Assembly: GCA_964422155.1 (NCBI GenBank)
Contig: CAYQZZ010000007.1
Span: 1-56,224 of the forward strand
Origin: JBGPRB01 sp964422155
GTDB lineage: Bacteria; Chloroflexota; Dehalococcoidia; Dehalococcoidales; RBG-16-60-22
Length of the DNA: 56,224 nt
Reading direction: 5' to 3'
Position numbers and translations under genes: made by a program. The notes under the pieces were generated by a model. It made no database searches, was not told where the DNA came from, and worked only from the letters and a program-made list of their open reading frames with translations. How positions within the stretch are numbered: position 1 is the first letter of the stretch; each line of letters opens with the position of its first letter. Below are positions 36,327 to 42,579 of the stretch, one piece after another.

Positions 36327-36503
36327 CTATTTACCAAGCATTTTTATGATGTATTTCGCCAGGCTATCGGTAATTTCGCGGTGTCTCGGGACAGGCTGGG
36401 AAATTTTAGTATGCGGGTTTTGATACCAATCGTGCCGGCGGCCATGACGGATAAAAACGCAACCCATACTCTCTATTTTCTTGATAAGCTCGGCGCGTTT
36501 CAT
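36327..36503 (-). CDS. hicA: HicA-type mRNA interferase toxin
   Basis: A 58-residue protein of the HicA family: it starts KRAELIKKIESMGCVFIRH, has the active-site region HGRRHDWYQNP and ends with VPRHREITDSLAKYIIKML. HicA toxins cleave mRNA through a conserved histidine in a double-stranded-RNA-binding fold. The gene shares ATGA with the hicB stop, so it is translationally coupled. The order hicB then hicA is the reverse of the classic hicAB order, but is known in other bacteria. Confidence 0.85.
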   Translation of the reverse strand: MKRAELIKKIESMGCVFIRHGRRHDWYQNPHTKISQPVPRHREITDSLAKYIIKMLGK

Positions 36504-36691
36504 CCGACCACTAGTTCCCCATACCTGCGGGCGTGGGGTATCTTTCCAGTGCTAAGGTCCCGGTAGATGTCCTTCAGGTTTTCTTTTAGCTCATCAAGGT
36601 TTGCGCCCTGTGTGCGGTAGTCGGGGTACTCTTCCAGCCAACCGACCCACATATCGTTTTCCTGATAATAACCGAACTTAATTGTTTCCAT
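36500..36691 (-). CDS. hicB: HicB-type antitoxin
   Basis: A 63-residue HicB-like protein with a partially degraded RNase H-like fold: IKFGYYQENDMWVGWLEEYP, then TQGANLDELKENLKDIYRD. It lacks the C-terminal DNA-binding domain of longer HicB proteins, so autoregulation may need another factor. The start has GGGAG seven nt upstream. It precedes and overlaps hicA. HicB binds and neutralises HicA. Confidence 0.85.
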   Translation of the reverse strand: METIKFGYYQENDMWVGWLEEYPDYRTQGANLDELKENLKDIYRDLSTGKIPHARRYGELVVG

Positions 36692-36782
36692 TTTTTTCTC
36701 CCACCAAGGACTTACGCCAAGTTAAAACAGGTAAATATATTATAGCAGATAATTTAAAGGATAAGAATAGATATCCGGGTGA

Positions 36783-36870
36783 ACCTATCCCCCTGCCCCC
36801 CTTCCCTTAGGGATTTATGAAGGGAAGGGGGGAAAGAGAAGAGGGGCTGGCGACCCTCTTAGACGCCCCT
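36783..36870. repeat. Dispersed palindromic repeat, CCCCTCTCC family
   Basis: CCCCCCTTCCCTTAGG and GAAGGGAAGGGGGG arms form a hairpin; GAGGGGCTGGCGACCCTCTTAGACGCCCC then matches the right part of the copy at 17327. It lies just upstream of the lipoprotein promoter. Confidence 0.65.
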
Positions 36871-36879
36871 CACTAATCA

Positions 36880-36909
36880 TTGACATAAATCCATATAAGG
36901 GACTACAAT
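36880..36909 (+). promoter_or_regulatory. Sigma70-type promoter of the lipoprotein gene
   Basis: Consensus TTGACA (36880-36885), an 18-nt spacer, and TACAAT (36904-36909). A 22-nt segment covering the -10 and downstream (36899-36920) recurs with one mismatch at 37498-37519. Confidence 0.75.
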
Positions 36910-36928
36910 CCAGCCAGAAGGTTACAGA

Positions 36929-37438
36929 ATGCGAATAAAACGAATAATTGTACTTCCGCTTATAGGGATATTACTTATTCTTGTGGCTTGTACTAAGTCA
37001 GTAACAACTCCTACCTTGCCAACCCCCGTGCCAACGGAGGCACCATCTGCAAATATCAATAACCTGAAACAGCAAAACGTTGTGCAAAGTAGCTCGGATG
37101 CTGATAGAGCAGTTTGGGCACACATAAGCACATTGACACAAAATAGTCATGGCAAAATAAGTTATCAGTCAGTTCATGAAAACATTTGTACTGAATATCT
37201 CACTTCATGCAACGACAAGGATTGGTGGCACGGAGCAAAAGATTGCTGGTATTACGCTCTTGAAATCTACATAGATTCAGAATCGGGAAAATCCCTGCTT
37301 CCTCCTGATGCACTTATTAGTACTGTTGTAGCTACAGGCAGAAAAGTCGTCTATTTTGGTTGGATAATTGAACCAGATGGAACAGTCTATGCATATAATC
37401 CTTATGCAAAATGGTTTGAAGAGATGTTAAAAGATTGA
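36929..37438 (+). CDS. Putative lipoprotein of unknown function
   Basis: A 169-residue protein with a lipoprotein signal: MRIKRI, a hydrophobic stretch and the lipobox LVAC, so cysteine 21 would be lipidated. A Thr/Pro-rich linker follows, then a compact domain with four cysteines (ENICTEYLTSC, KDCWYYA) and a C-terminal VYFGWIIEPDGTVYAYNPY. I recognise no family. It should sit on the outer face of the membrane. The gene is AT-rich relative to its neighbours and lies in an accessory stretch with hicBA. AGAAGG precedes the ATG. Confidence 0.7.
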   Translation: MRIKRIIVLPLIGILLILVACTKSVTTPTLPTPVPTEAPSANINNLKQQNVVQSSSDADRAVWAHISTLTQNSHGKISYQSVHENICTEYLTSCNDKDWWHGAKDCWYYALEIYIDSESGKSLLPPDALISTVVATGRKVVYFGWIIEPDGTVYAYNPYAKWFEEMLKD

Positions 37439-37478
37439 AACTGTAATACCCCTCAGCATTGCCAAGATTGCCGTTCCA

Positions 37479-37508
37479 TTGACACCCAATCCTGCGGGGG
37501 ACTACAAT
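37479..37508 (+). promoter_or_regulatory. Sigma70-type promoter, twin of the one at 36880
   Basis: TTGACA (37479-37484), an 18-nt spacer and TACAAT (37503-37508), followed by TGCCAGAAG as in the first copy. It precedes a strong AAAGGAGG ribosome site and the small membrane ORF. Confidence 0.72.
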
Positions 37509-37542
37509 CCTGCCAGAAGAACTTCTAACAAAGGAGGTTGAT

Positions 37543-37689
37543 ATGTGAGCTAAGTTTGTAGTTGGTGTGGGAATAGTGGCAACAATCATCGGTTTTTTTA
37601 ATCTTGACCTAGCCATCAAAATACTCGTAGATGCTATTATAGTGGCTTGCTTTGTAGCTGTACTCTTTGCACTCATTAATAAACATTAA
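37543..37689 (+). pseudogene. Small membrane protein gene with a UGA at codon 2
   Basis: After the promoter at 37479 and AAAGGAGG comes ATG (37543) followed at once by TGA, then 46 open codons in the same frame to TAA at 37687. The frame after the TGA reads AKFVVGVGIVATIIGFFN and continues as a second hydrophobic helix ending ALINKH. This is a well-formed two-helix membrane microprotein except for the TGA. A TCA to TGA change (Ser to stop) would explain it. Alternatives are a sequencing error, reinitiation at a downstream GTG, or recoding. A hairpin terminator follows at 37711. Confidence 0.6.
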
Positions 37690-37710
37690 GAACCCACAGG
37701 CAACAAATAA

Positions 37711-37734
37711 CCGAGAGACGGTTAAATCTCTCGG
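37711..37734. terminator. Bidirectional hairpin terminator
   Basis: An 8-bp perfect stem, CCGAGAGA (37711-37718) with TCTCTCGG (37727-37734), an 8-nt loop, and T-rich flanks on both strands. It lies between the small membrane ORF and the convergent acyl-CoA ligase. Confidence 0.65.
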
Positions 37735-37749
37735 CTTCAAATTTTCTCC

Positions 37750-39315
37750 CTACGGCTTCCCGTACTTCTCTCTTATATCCTTCTTGATGAGCTTGCCCAT
37801 GGGATTGCGGGGGAGGTCGTCCACAAAGACTACCGTGCGCGGCCGCTTGTAGCTGGCAAGGGTCTGCCGGCAGTGCTCCATGATTTCGTCTTCCACGGCC
37901 TTCGATTTCGCCACGCCCTTCTTGAGAATGACCACGGCGCGCGGCTCTTCGCCCCAGGTCTCGTCCGGCACGCCGATAACCGCCACATCCTCTACCTTAG
38001 GAAACTCGCGGATAGCGTTCTCCAGTTCCTCCGGTGATATGTTTTCCCCGGCACGGATAATGATATCGCTGGAACGGCCCGACAGGAAGTAGTAGCCGTC
38101 CTCGTCCACATAGCCCACGTCGCCGGTATGCACCCAGCCGTCCTTGTCGATGGTCTTCTTCGTTTTTTCCTCGTCCTTCCAGTAGCCGCTCATGACCCTC
38201 GGACCCCTGGCCAGAATTTCACCGACCTGATTCGGACCGAGCTGTTTACCTGAATCGTCAATGACCTTCATCTGCACATCGGACATGGGCTTACCGATGG
38301 ATGCCAGCCGCTTGAGCTTCCTTTCCTTTTCCTCCGGCGTCCCGGTGATGGCATGGTCTTCCGGCCCGAGGGCTGTAATGGTCGAGGCCGTCTCTGTCTG
38401 CCCGAAGGCGTTGATAAAGCTGACACCCGGGAACTCATCGAGGGCTTTCCTGATGACCGGCAGCGGCATAGGGGCGGCACCGTAAGTAATAACGCGGAGG
38501 CTGCTCAAATCGTGCTTCTTAAAGTTGGGGTGGTCGAGGAGCTGCTTGAGCATGGTGGGCACCATCATGGCGCGGTTAGCTTTCTCCTTCTCCACCAGGG
38601 TCATCCATTCCTCCGGGTCGAACTGGCGCTCCATCACCAGCGTCCGCGCCCCATAGATGGCCGCCATCATCGCCTGAATACCGGCCACATGGTACAGGGG
38701 CACGGTGAGGATATTCCGTTCCTCCGACTCGGGGTCGGGCGGTGTAACGTTCTCCAGCACATAGGTGCTGAAGCTCGTGTGTGAAAGCATGACGCCCTTG
38801 GGGAAGCCGGTGGTGCCGGCGGTATACATCAAAATGGTGGTGTCTTTATCGTCAATCGGGGTCACCACCTCCTCAGCCGAGGACGACTTGATGATATCCT
38901 CGTAATATAATAAATCTTCATGTTTCTTCTCAATAGATATCAGGTTTTTCAGGGATTTAAGCTCGGGGCGGATGGACTGTATCATAGAGATATAACGCTC
39001 GCCGGCAATCAACGTGGTAGCCTCGGCGGAGTTGAGCATATAGGTGAGCTCCTTCTCCTTGGCTCGGAAGTTCAGCGGCAGGTAGATGGCTCCCGCCTTG
39101 GCCACGGCGAAATAGGTCTCCACGCATTGATTGCAGTTAACCTGCAAAAAAGACACGCGGTCGCCCTTCTGGACGCCCAGCTTCATCAGTCCGTTAGCCA
39201 GCCGGGTAACACGCTCGTTGAGCTGGCTGAAAGTGTACCTTTTATCCTCAAAGACCATGGCCAGTTTATCCGGGCAAATTGCCGAGGCTATATTAAGAAA
39301 GTCTGTAGTATTCAC
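37750..39315 (-). CDS. AMP-forming acyl-CoA synthetase
   Basis: 521 residues of the ANL superfamily, which activates a carboxylic acid with ATP and CoA. The phosphate-binding loop is MYTAGTTGFPKGVMLSH; the aromatic-site motif is NAFGQTE; the hinge region is GWVHTGDVGYVDEDGY with GRSSDIIIRAGENI; and the catalytic lysine is in NPMGKLIKKD. The sequence is typical of medium/long-chain or aryl acid ligases; chain length cannot be fixed. It is monocistronic, convergent with the small membrane ORF, and is the likely entry step for the neighbouring crotonases. Cytosolic. Confidence 0.9.
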   Translation of the reverse strand: MNTTDFLNIASAICPDKLAMVFEDKRYTFSQLNERVTRLANGLMKLGVQKGDRVSFLQVNCNQCVETYFAVAKAGAIYLPLNFRAKEKELTYMLNSAEATTLIAGERYISMIQSIRPELKSLKNLISIEKKHEDLLYYEDIIKSSSAEEVVTPIDDKDTTILMYTAGTTGFPKGVMLSHTSFSTYVLENVTPPDPESEERNILTVPLYHVAGIQAMMAAIYGARTLVMERQFDPEEWMTLVEKEKANRAMMVPTMLKQLLDHPNFKKHDLSSLRVITYGAAPMPLPVIRKALDEFPGVSFINAFGQTETASTITALGPEDHAITGTPEEKERKLKRLASIGKPMSDVQMKVIDDSGKQLGPNQVGEILARGPRVMSGYWKDEEKTKKTIDKDGWVHTGDVGYVDEDGYYFLSGRSSDIIIRAGENISPEELENAIREFPKVEDVAVIGVPDETWGEEPRAVVILKKGVAKSKAVEDEIMEHCRQTLASYKRPRTVVFVDDLPRNPMGKLIKKDIREKYGKP

Positions 39316-39447
39316 TCCATACCTCCAAAGCTAAAATAATGATTTGCTCGTGATATTCTAACCTAAAAATAAGGAGAAAATCAAACTTTAGATATAGTAC
39401 CTAAAGGCGACTTGGAAAATGCCACGATTACTGAGAGCAAAAAAGGG

Positions 39448-39573
39448 TGTCATTCTCGGGCTTCAGCCTGAACGCTTCAGCCTGAAGGCTTGACCCGTCC
39501 TTCTCAGGAAGGACCAGACTACCCCTCCCTATACGGATTCTTCGCCCCGATTATATCGGGACTCAGAATGACA
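39448..39573. repeat. Palindromic repeat, composite TGTCATTCTC variant
   Basis: TGTCATTCTCGGG at the left and CAGAATGACA at the right enclose GGGCTTCAGCCTGAACGCTTCAGCCTGAAGG and GGATTCTTC. Further short GGGAATGACA fragments reach 39655. It fills most of the 348-bp gap between the sirtuin and the acyl-CoA ligase. Confidence 0.7.
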
Positions 39574-39663
39574 GGGTGGGAGTACTGGACTACCGCCGGA
39601 GTTTACCCCGATTTCATCGGGGCGGGAATGACAATTGTGAGAAGGTGGGAATGACAGAAAAAA

Positions 39664-40455
39664 TTATAGGTTGACTTTTTCTTTTACCTTATGTATAATC
39701 GCCGTCATCGTTTCACCGGCCTTAGCATGGATGAGGACAGCCGCCCGGTGGTCCATAGGGGTATCGCTGAGGTTTATGATGACAAGTTTAGCGCCGGATT
39801 GGACGGCATAAGTAGGCATGTAGGCGGCGGGATAGACCACCAGCGTCGAGCCGATGACGATAAAAAGGTCGGAAGCCATGGCGCGGCGGCTGGCCTCCTC
39901 AAGAACCTTGGCTGGCAGCTGCTCCCCGAACATGACGATATCCGGCTTTAACATACCGCGGCACGCCTGACAATCCGGGATTTCTTCGCCCGACTCCAGC
40001 CTTGACTTAATCTCGGCCAAGGCATAACGCCGGCCGCAGTTCAGACATATCGCCCACTGCATATTGCCGTGAAGCTCAAAAATTTTGTCACCGGGGACAC
40101 CCGCCTTCTCATGCAGGTTATCGATGTTCTGGGTAATGACGCAGTCCAGCCTCCCGAGTCGGTGCAATTCAGCAATGGCGTTATGGGCGGCGTTCGGCAA
40201 TGCCTTATCGGTAAGTAATCCCTCCCGTAAAATATGCCACTGCTTCCGCCTCGTTTCGGGACGGCTGAGGAATTTATCGATGGTAAAATCGTCCGGGTCA
40301 AAGCGGTCCCAGATACCGCCCGGGCTGCGGAAATCCGGGATGCCGGACTCAGTGCTGATGCCGGCGCCGGTAAAAACCACGAGCTTACAACTTTTAATGA
40401 TAAGGTCGGCTACCTTTTCCGCCAGAGTATCCAGGTCCGGGTTATTCATTTCCAT
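39664..40455 (-). CDS. cobB: NAD-dependent protein deacylase (sirtuin)
   Basis: 263 residues of the Sir2 family. The NAD pocket shows VFTGAGISTESGIPDFRS and TQNIDNLHEKAG; the catalytic histidine is in FELHGN; zinc ligands are CLNCG and CQACRG; IGSTLVVYPA and VIINLS complete the Rossmann part. Sirtuins remove acyl groups from lysines. The gene lies 5 bp after a crotonase gene in an acyl-CoA operon, which suggests it reverses non-enzymatic acylation caused by the reactive CoA esters made there. Cytosolic. Confidence 0.93.
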   Translation of the reverse strand: MEMNNPDLDTLAEKVADLIIKSCKLVVFTGAGISTESGIPDFRSPGGIWDRFDPDDFTIDKFLSRPETRRKQWHILREGLLTDKALPNAAHNAIAELHRLGRLDCVITQNIDNLHEKAGVPGDKIFELHGNMQWAICLNCGRRYALAEIKSRLESGEEIPDCQACRGMLKPDIVMFGEQLPAKVLEEASRRAMASDLFIVIGSTLVVYPAAYMPTYAVQSGAKLVIINLSDTPMDHRAAVLIHAKAGETMTAIIHKVKEKVNL

Positions 40456-40460
40456 CTCTT

Positions 40461-41189
40461 CTACCGACTTAAAGCCAGCAGGCGGCGGCCCAGTCCGGCC
40501 TCCAGCTCCAGTCCCTCCGCCAGAGTAAGGTCCAGCCCCCGCATGACGGCCTGCTTTACATAGCGTACCGCTAGCGGATGATGCGACTTTATTTTCTTAG
40601 CTAATTTTTCGGCTTCGGGGAGAAGGTCGGCGCGGGGCACCACGCGGTTGACCAGCTTCAGTCGCCGCGCTTCTTCTGCTGTAATCCACCTCCCGCTCAT
40701 GAGTATATCCAGAGCAGCGGCCCGGCCTATGGTGCGGGGCAAAGTCTGGCTGCCGCCGGCCGCCGGTATGATGCCCAGTCCCGGCTCCGGGAGACCGAAG
40801 CGGGCGTCCTCCGAAGCCAGCCGGATATCGCAGTAGAGGGCCATCTCCAGGCCCGAGCCCAGCACGTAGCCGTGCATGGCGGCAATCACCGGTTTTTCTA
40901 TACCCAGGAAACGCCCCCACACATCTCTTTCGAAGCGCGCCTGTCGGGCGATTATCGGCGAGGGCGCGGTAAGAAACTCGGTAAGGTCAGCGCCGGCGCA
41001 GAAAGCCTTTTCTCCGGCGCCATGCAGGATGACAACTTCGACTTCGGGGTCGTCTTTTATTGCGCCGAGCACCTCGTAAAGCTCATCACGCATTTTAATG
41101 TTATAAGCGTTCAAAGCATGGGGACGGTTAAGTATAATGTAAGCAATGCCGTCCTGTTTTTCGTAGATAATAGTTTCAAAATCTGACAT
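40461..41189 (-). CDS. Enoyl-CoA hydratase/isomerase (crotonase family, copy A)
   Basis: A 242-residue crotonase. Oxyanion-hole stretches are AFCAGADL and GYVLGSGLEMAL. Both classic catalytic glutamates are present (E115 in GLEMALYCD, E135 in LPEPGLG), so true hydratase activity is plausible: water addition to trans-2-enoyl-CoA. It lies 15 bp after the small membrane protein gene and 5 bp before the sirtuin gene. Length is slightly short but complete. Confidence 0.9.
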   Translation of the reverse strand: MSDFETIIYEKQDGIAYIILNRPHALNAYNIKMRDELYEVLGAIKDDPEVEVVILHGAGEKAFCAGADLTEFLTAPSPIIARQARFERDVWGRFLGIEKPVIAAMHGYVLGSGLEMALYCDIRLASEDARFGLPEPGLGIIPAAGGSQTLPRTIGRAAALDILMSGRWITAEEARRLKLVNRVVPRADLLPEAEKLAKKIKSHHPLAVRYVKQAVMRGLDLTLAEGLELEAGLGRRLLALSR

Positions 41190-41204
41190 TGTTATTTGTT
41201 AATA

Positions 41205-41408
41205 TTATCCCATATACTTACCAAGATATTTTCCTATGACTAAAGCCACGGCAGCAACAACGCAGAATGATGCCAGTACCTCGTGGCTGTGTATCTCCTG
41301 GAAATGAAACCAGGTATCACAGGTGGAAGTGAGTTGCTGATGAACCAGCACCAGCATAGCCGAGCAAAGCGACAACACCGCCAGAATTTCAGGCACATAT
41401 TTCTTCAT
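41205..41408 (-). CDS. Small two-helix membrane protein
   Basis: 67 residues with two hydrophobic segments (about 6-24 and 45-60) around a short loop bearing CDTWFHFQEIHSHE. The histidines and cysteine in the loop could bind a metal, but there is no recognised motif. It sits between two crotonase genes, 15 bp before the second, with GGAGAGAATATG at its start, so it is very likely expressed with them. I recognise no family. Confidence 0.6.
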   Translation of the reverse strand: MKKYVPEILAVLSLCSAMLVLVHQQLTSTCDTWFHFQEIHSHEVLASFCVVAAVALVIGKYLGKYMG

Positions 41409-41475
41409 ATTCTCTCCTCCGAAGCGCCATCGGAATGGCCCGAACGGATTTCTACCACATAATTTCTATAAGCCC

Positions 41476-42219
41476 CTATTTCGCTTTAAAGCGGGGAGGT
41501 TTTTTCTCACGAAAGGCGGTGATGCCCTCCGTCCTGTCGGAGGTGGTATGCAGCAGGAAATATAGGTCGGCCTCCAGACGCAGCCCCTGTTCGAGCGTCA
41601 TGTCCAGCCCTTTATTTATAGCCTCCTTGAGATACCTTAAAGCGATGGGGCCCTTGGCGGCAATGGTCTCCGCCAGCTTTTCCACCTCTCCTGCCAGCGC
41701 CCCGGGCGGTACGACTTTACTCACCAGGCCTATTTCCAGAGCCTTATCGGCGGATATCGTTTCTGCGGTCAGCAGCAATTCCAGGGCTTTACCGCGACCG
41801 ATAATGCGGGGCAAACGCTGCGTGCCGCCGTCCATCGGGATACGCCCCCGGGCCACCTGCGGCAGGCCGAAGCGCGCCTTATCCGTAGCAATTCTGATAT
41901 CACAGCTTAAAGCTATCTCCAGCCCCAATCCCAGCGCATCGCCGTTAATGGCGGCGATAACCGGGCGGTCGATGCCGGCCACAGCGGCGGCAGGATGGTA
42001 TGACCCCGTCTCCATCTCTACCTCACTACCACTGCAGAAAGTATCGCCAGCCCCGGTCAGAGTCACCACATAAATATCGTCTTCCTGGTTCTTAAGCTGG
42101 CAGACCTCCTCCAGTTCCTGAGCAAGCTGCTGATTGATGGCGTTACCGGCGGCCGGGCGATTCAAGGTCACCCGGGCGATGTGAGCTTTCTTAGAATAAA
42201 TAATAGCGCTGTACGGCAT
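41476..42219 (-). CDS. Crotonase family protein with an altered catalytic residue (copy B)
   Basis: 247 residues with a normal crotonase frame: TFCSGSEVEM, GDALGLGLEIALSCD and GGTQRLPRIIG. The first catalytic glutamate is kept (E101), but the second is glutamine (Q121 in GLPQVARG where most hydratases have GLPEVxLG). Crotonases lacking this residue often catalyse isomerisation, C-C hydrolysis or decarboxylation rather than hydration. It is first in the minus-strand run crotonase B - membrane protein - crotonase A - sirtuin. The exact reaction cannot be told. Confidence 0.85.
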   Translation of the reverse strand: MPYSAIIYSKKAHIARVTLNRPAAGNAINQQLAQELEEVCQLKNQEDDIYVVTLTGAGDTFCSGSEVEMETGSYHPAAAVAGIDRPVIAAINGDALGLGLEIALSCDIRIATDKARFGLPQVARGRIPMDGGTQRLPRIIGRGKALELLLTAETISADKALEIGLVSKVVPPGALAGEVEKLAETIAAKGPIALRYLKEAINKGLDMTLEQGLRLEADLYFLLHTTSDRTEGITAFREKKPPRFKAK

Positions 42220-42361
42220 GTTAATTCTCCGGTCGGGGACACAGTCAAAGTTAATCTTAAACCGACTTTTATGCCAGCGTCAAGCTACAAGCGGCAGATA
42301 AGCCATTCTTCAAACGAATGTGGCTTTAACATCATGATTATGAGGGCGTTTACTAACACTC

Positions 42362-42457
42362 TGTCATTGCGAGTCCCCCGACTTGTCGTGGGCGAAGCAA
42401 TCTCAGTTTATGTCTTAAGTCTGAGTTAGGGATTGCTTCGCTACGCTGGCAATGACA
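42362..42457. repeat. Palindromic repeat, TGTCATTGCGA family (copy 1)
   Basis: TGTCATTGCGAG at the left and GGCAATGACA at the right, with GCGAAGCAATC / GATTGCTTCGC arms. A related copy is at 49825. It lies in the 360-bp gap between crotonase B and AOR-2. Confidence 0.75.
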
Positions 42458-42493
42458 AATAAAGTTATTTGCCATATCGTTGCTAAACGCTCT

Positions 42494-42538
42494 TTGATTA
42501 TTATACATGATTATTATAATTTTTATATTGTATAATAA
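42494..42538 (+). promoter_or_regulatory. Candidate promoter/operator of AOR-2
   Basis: A 9-bp inverted repeat TTATTATAC (42498-42506) / GTATAATAA (42530-42538) surrounds a perfect TATAAT (42515-42520) that has TTGATT 15 nt upstream; a second TATAAT is at 42531-42536. The arrangement could be an operator across the promoter. Spacing is not ideal. Confidence 0.3.
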
Positions 42539-42579
42539 ATAGAACATCGATAATATTCCCGCAGAAAAAGGAGCGTTAA

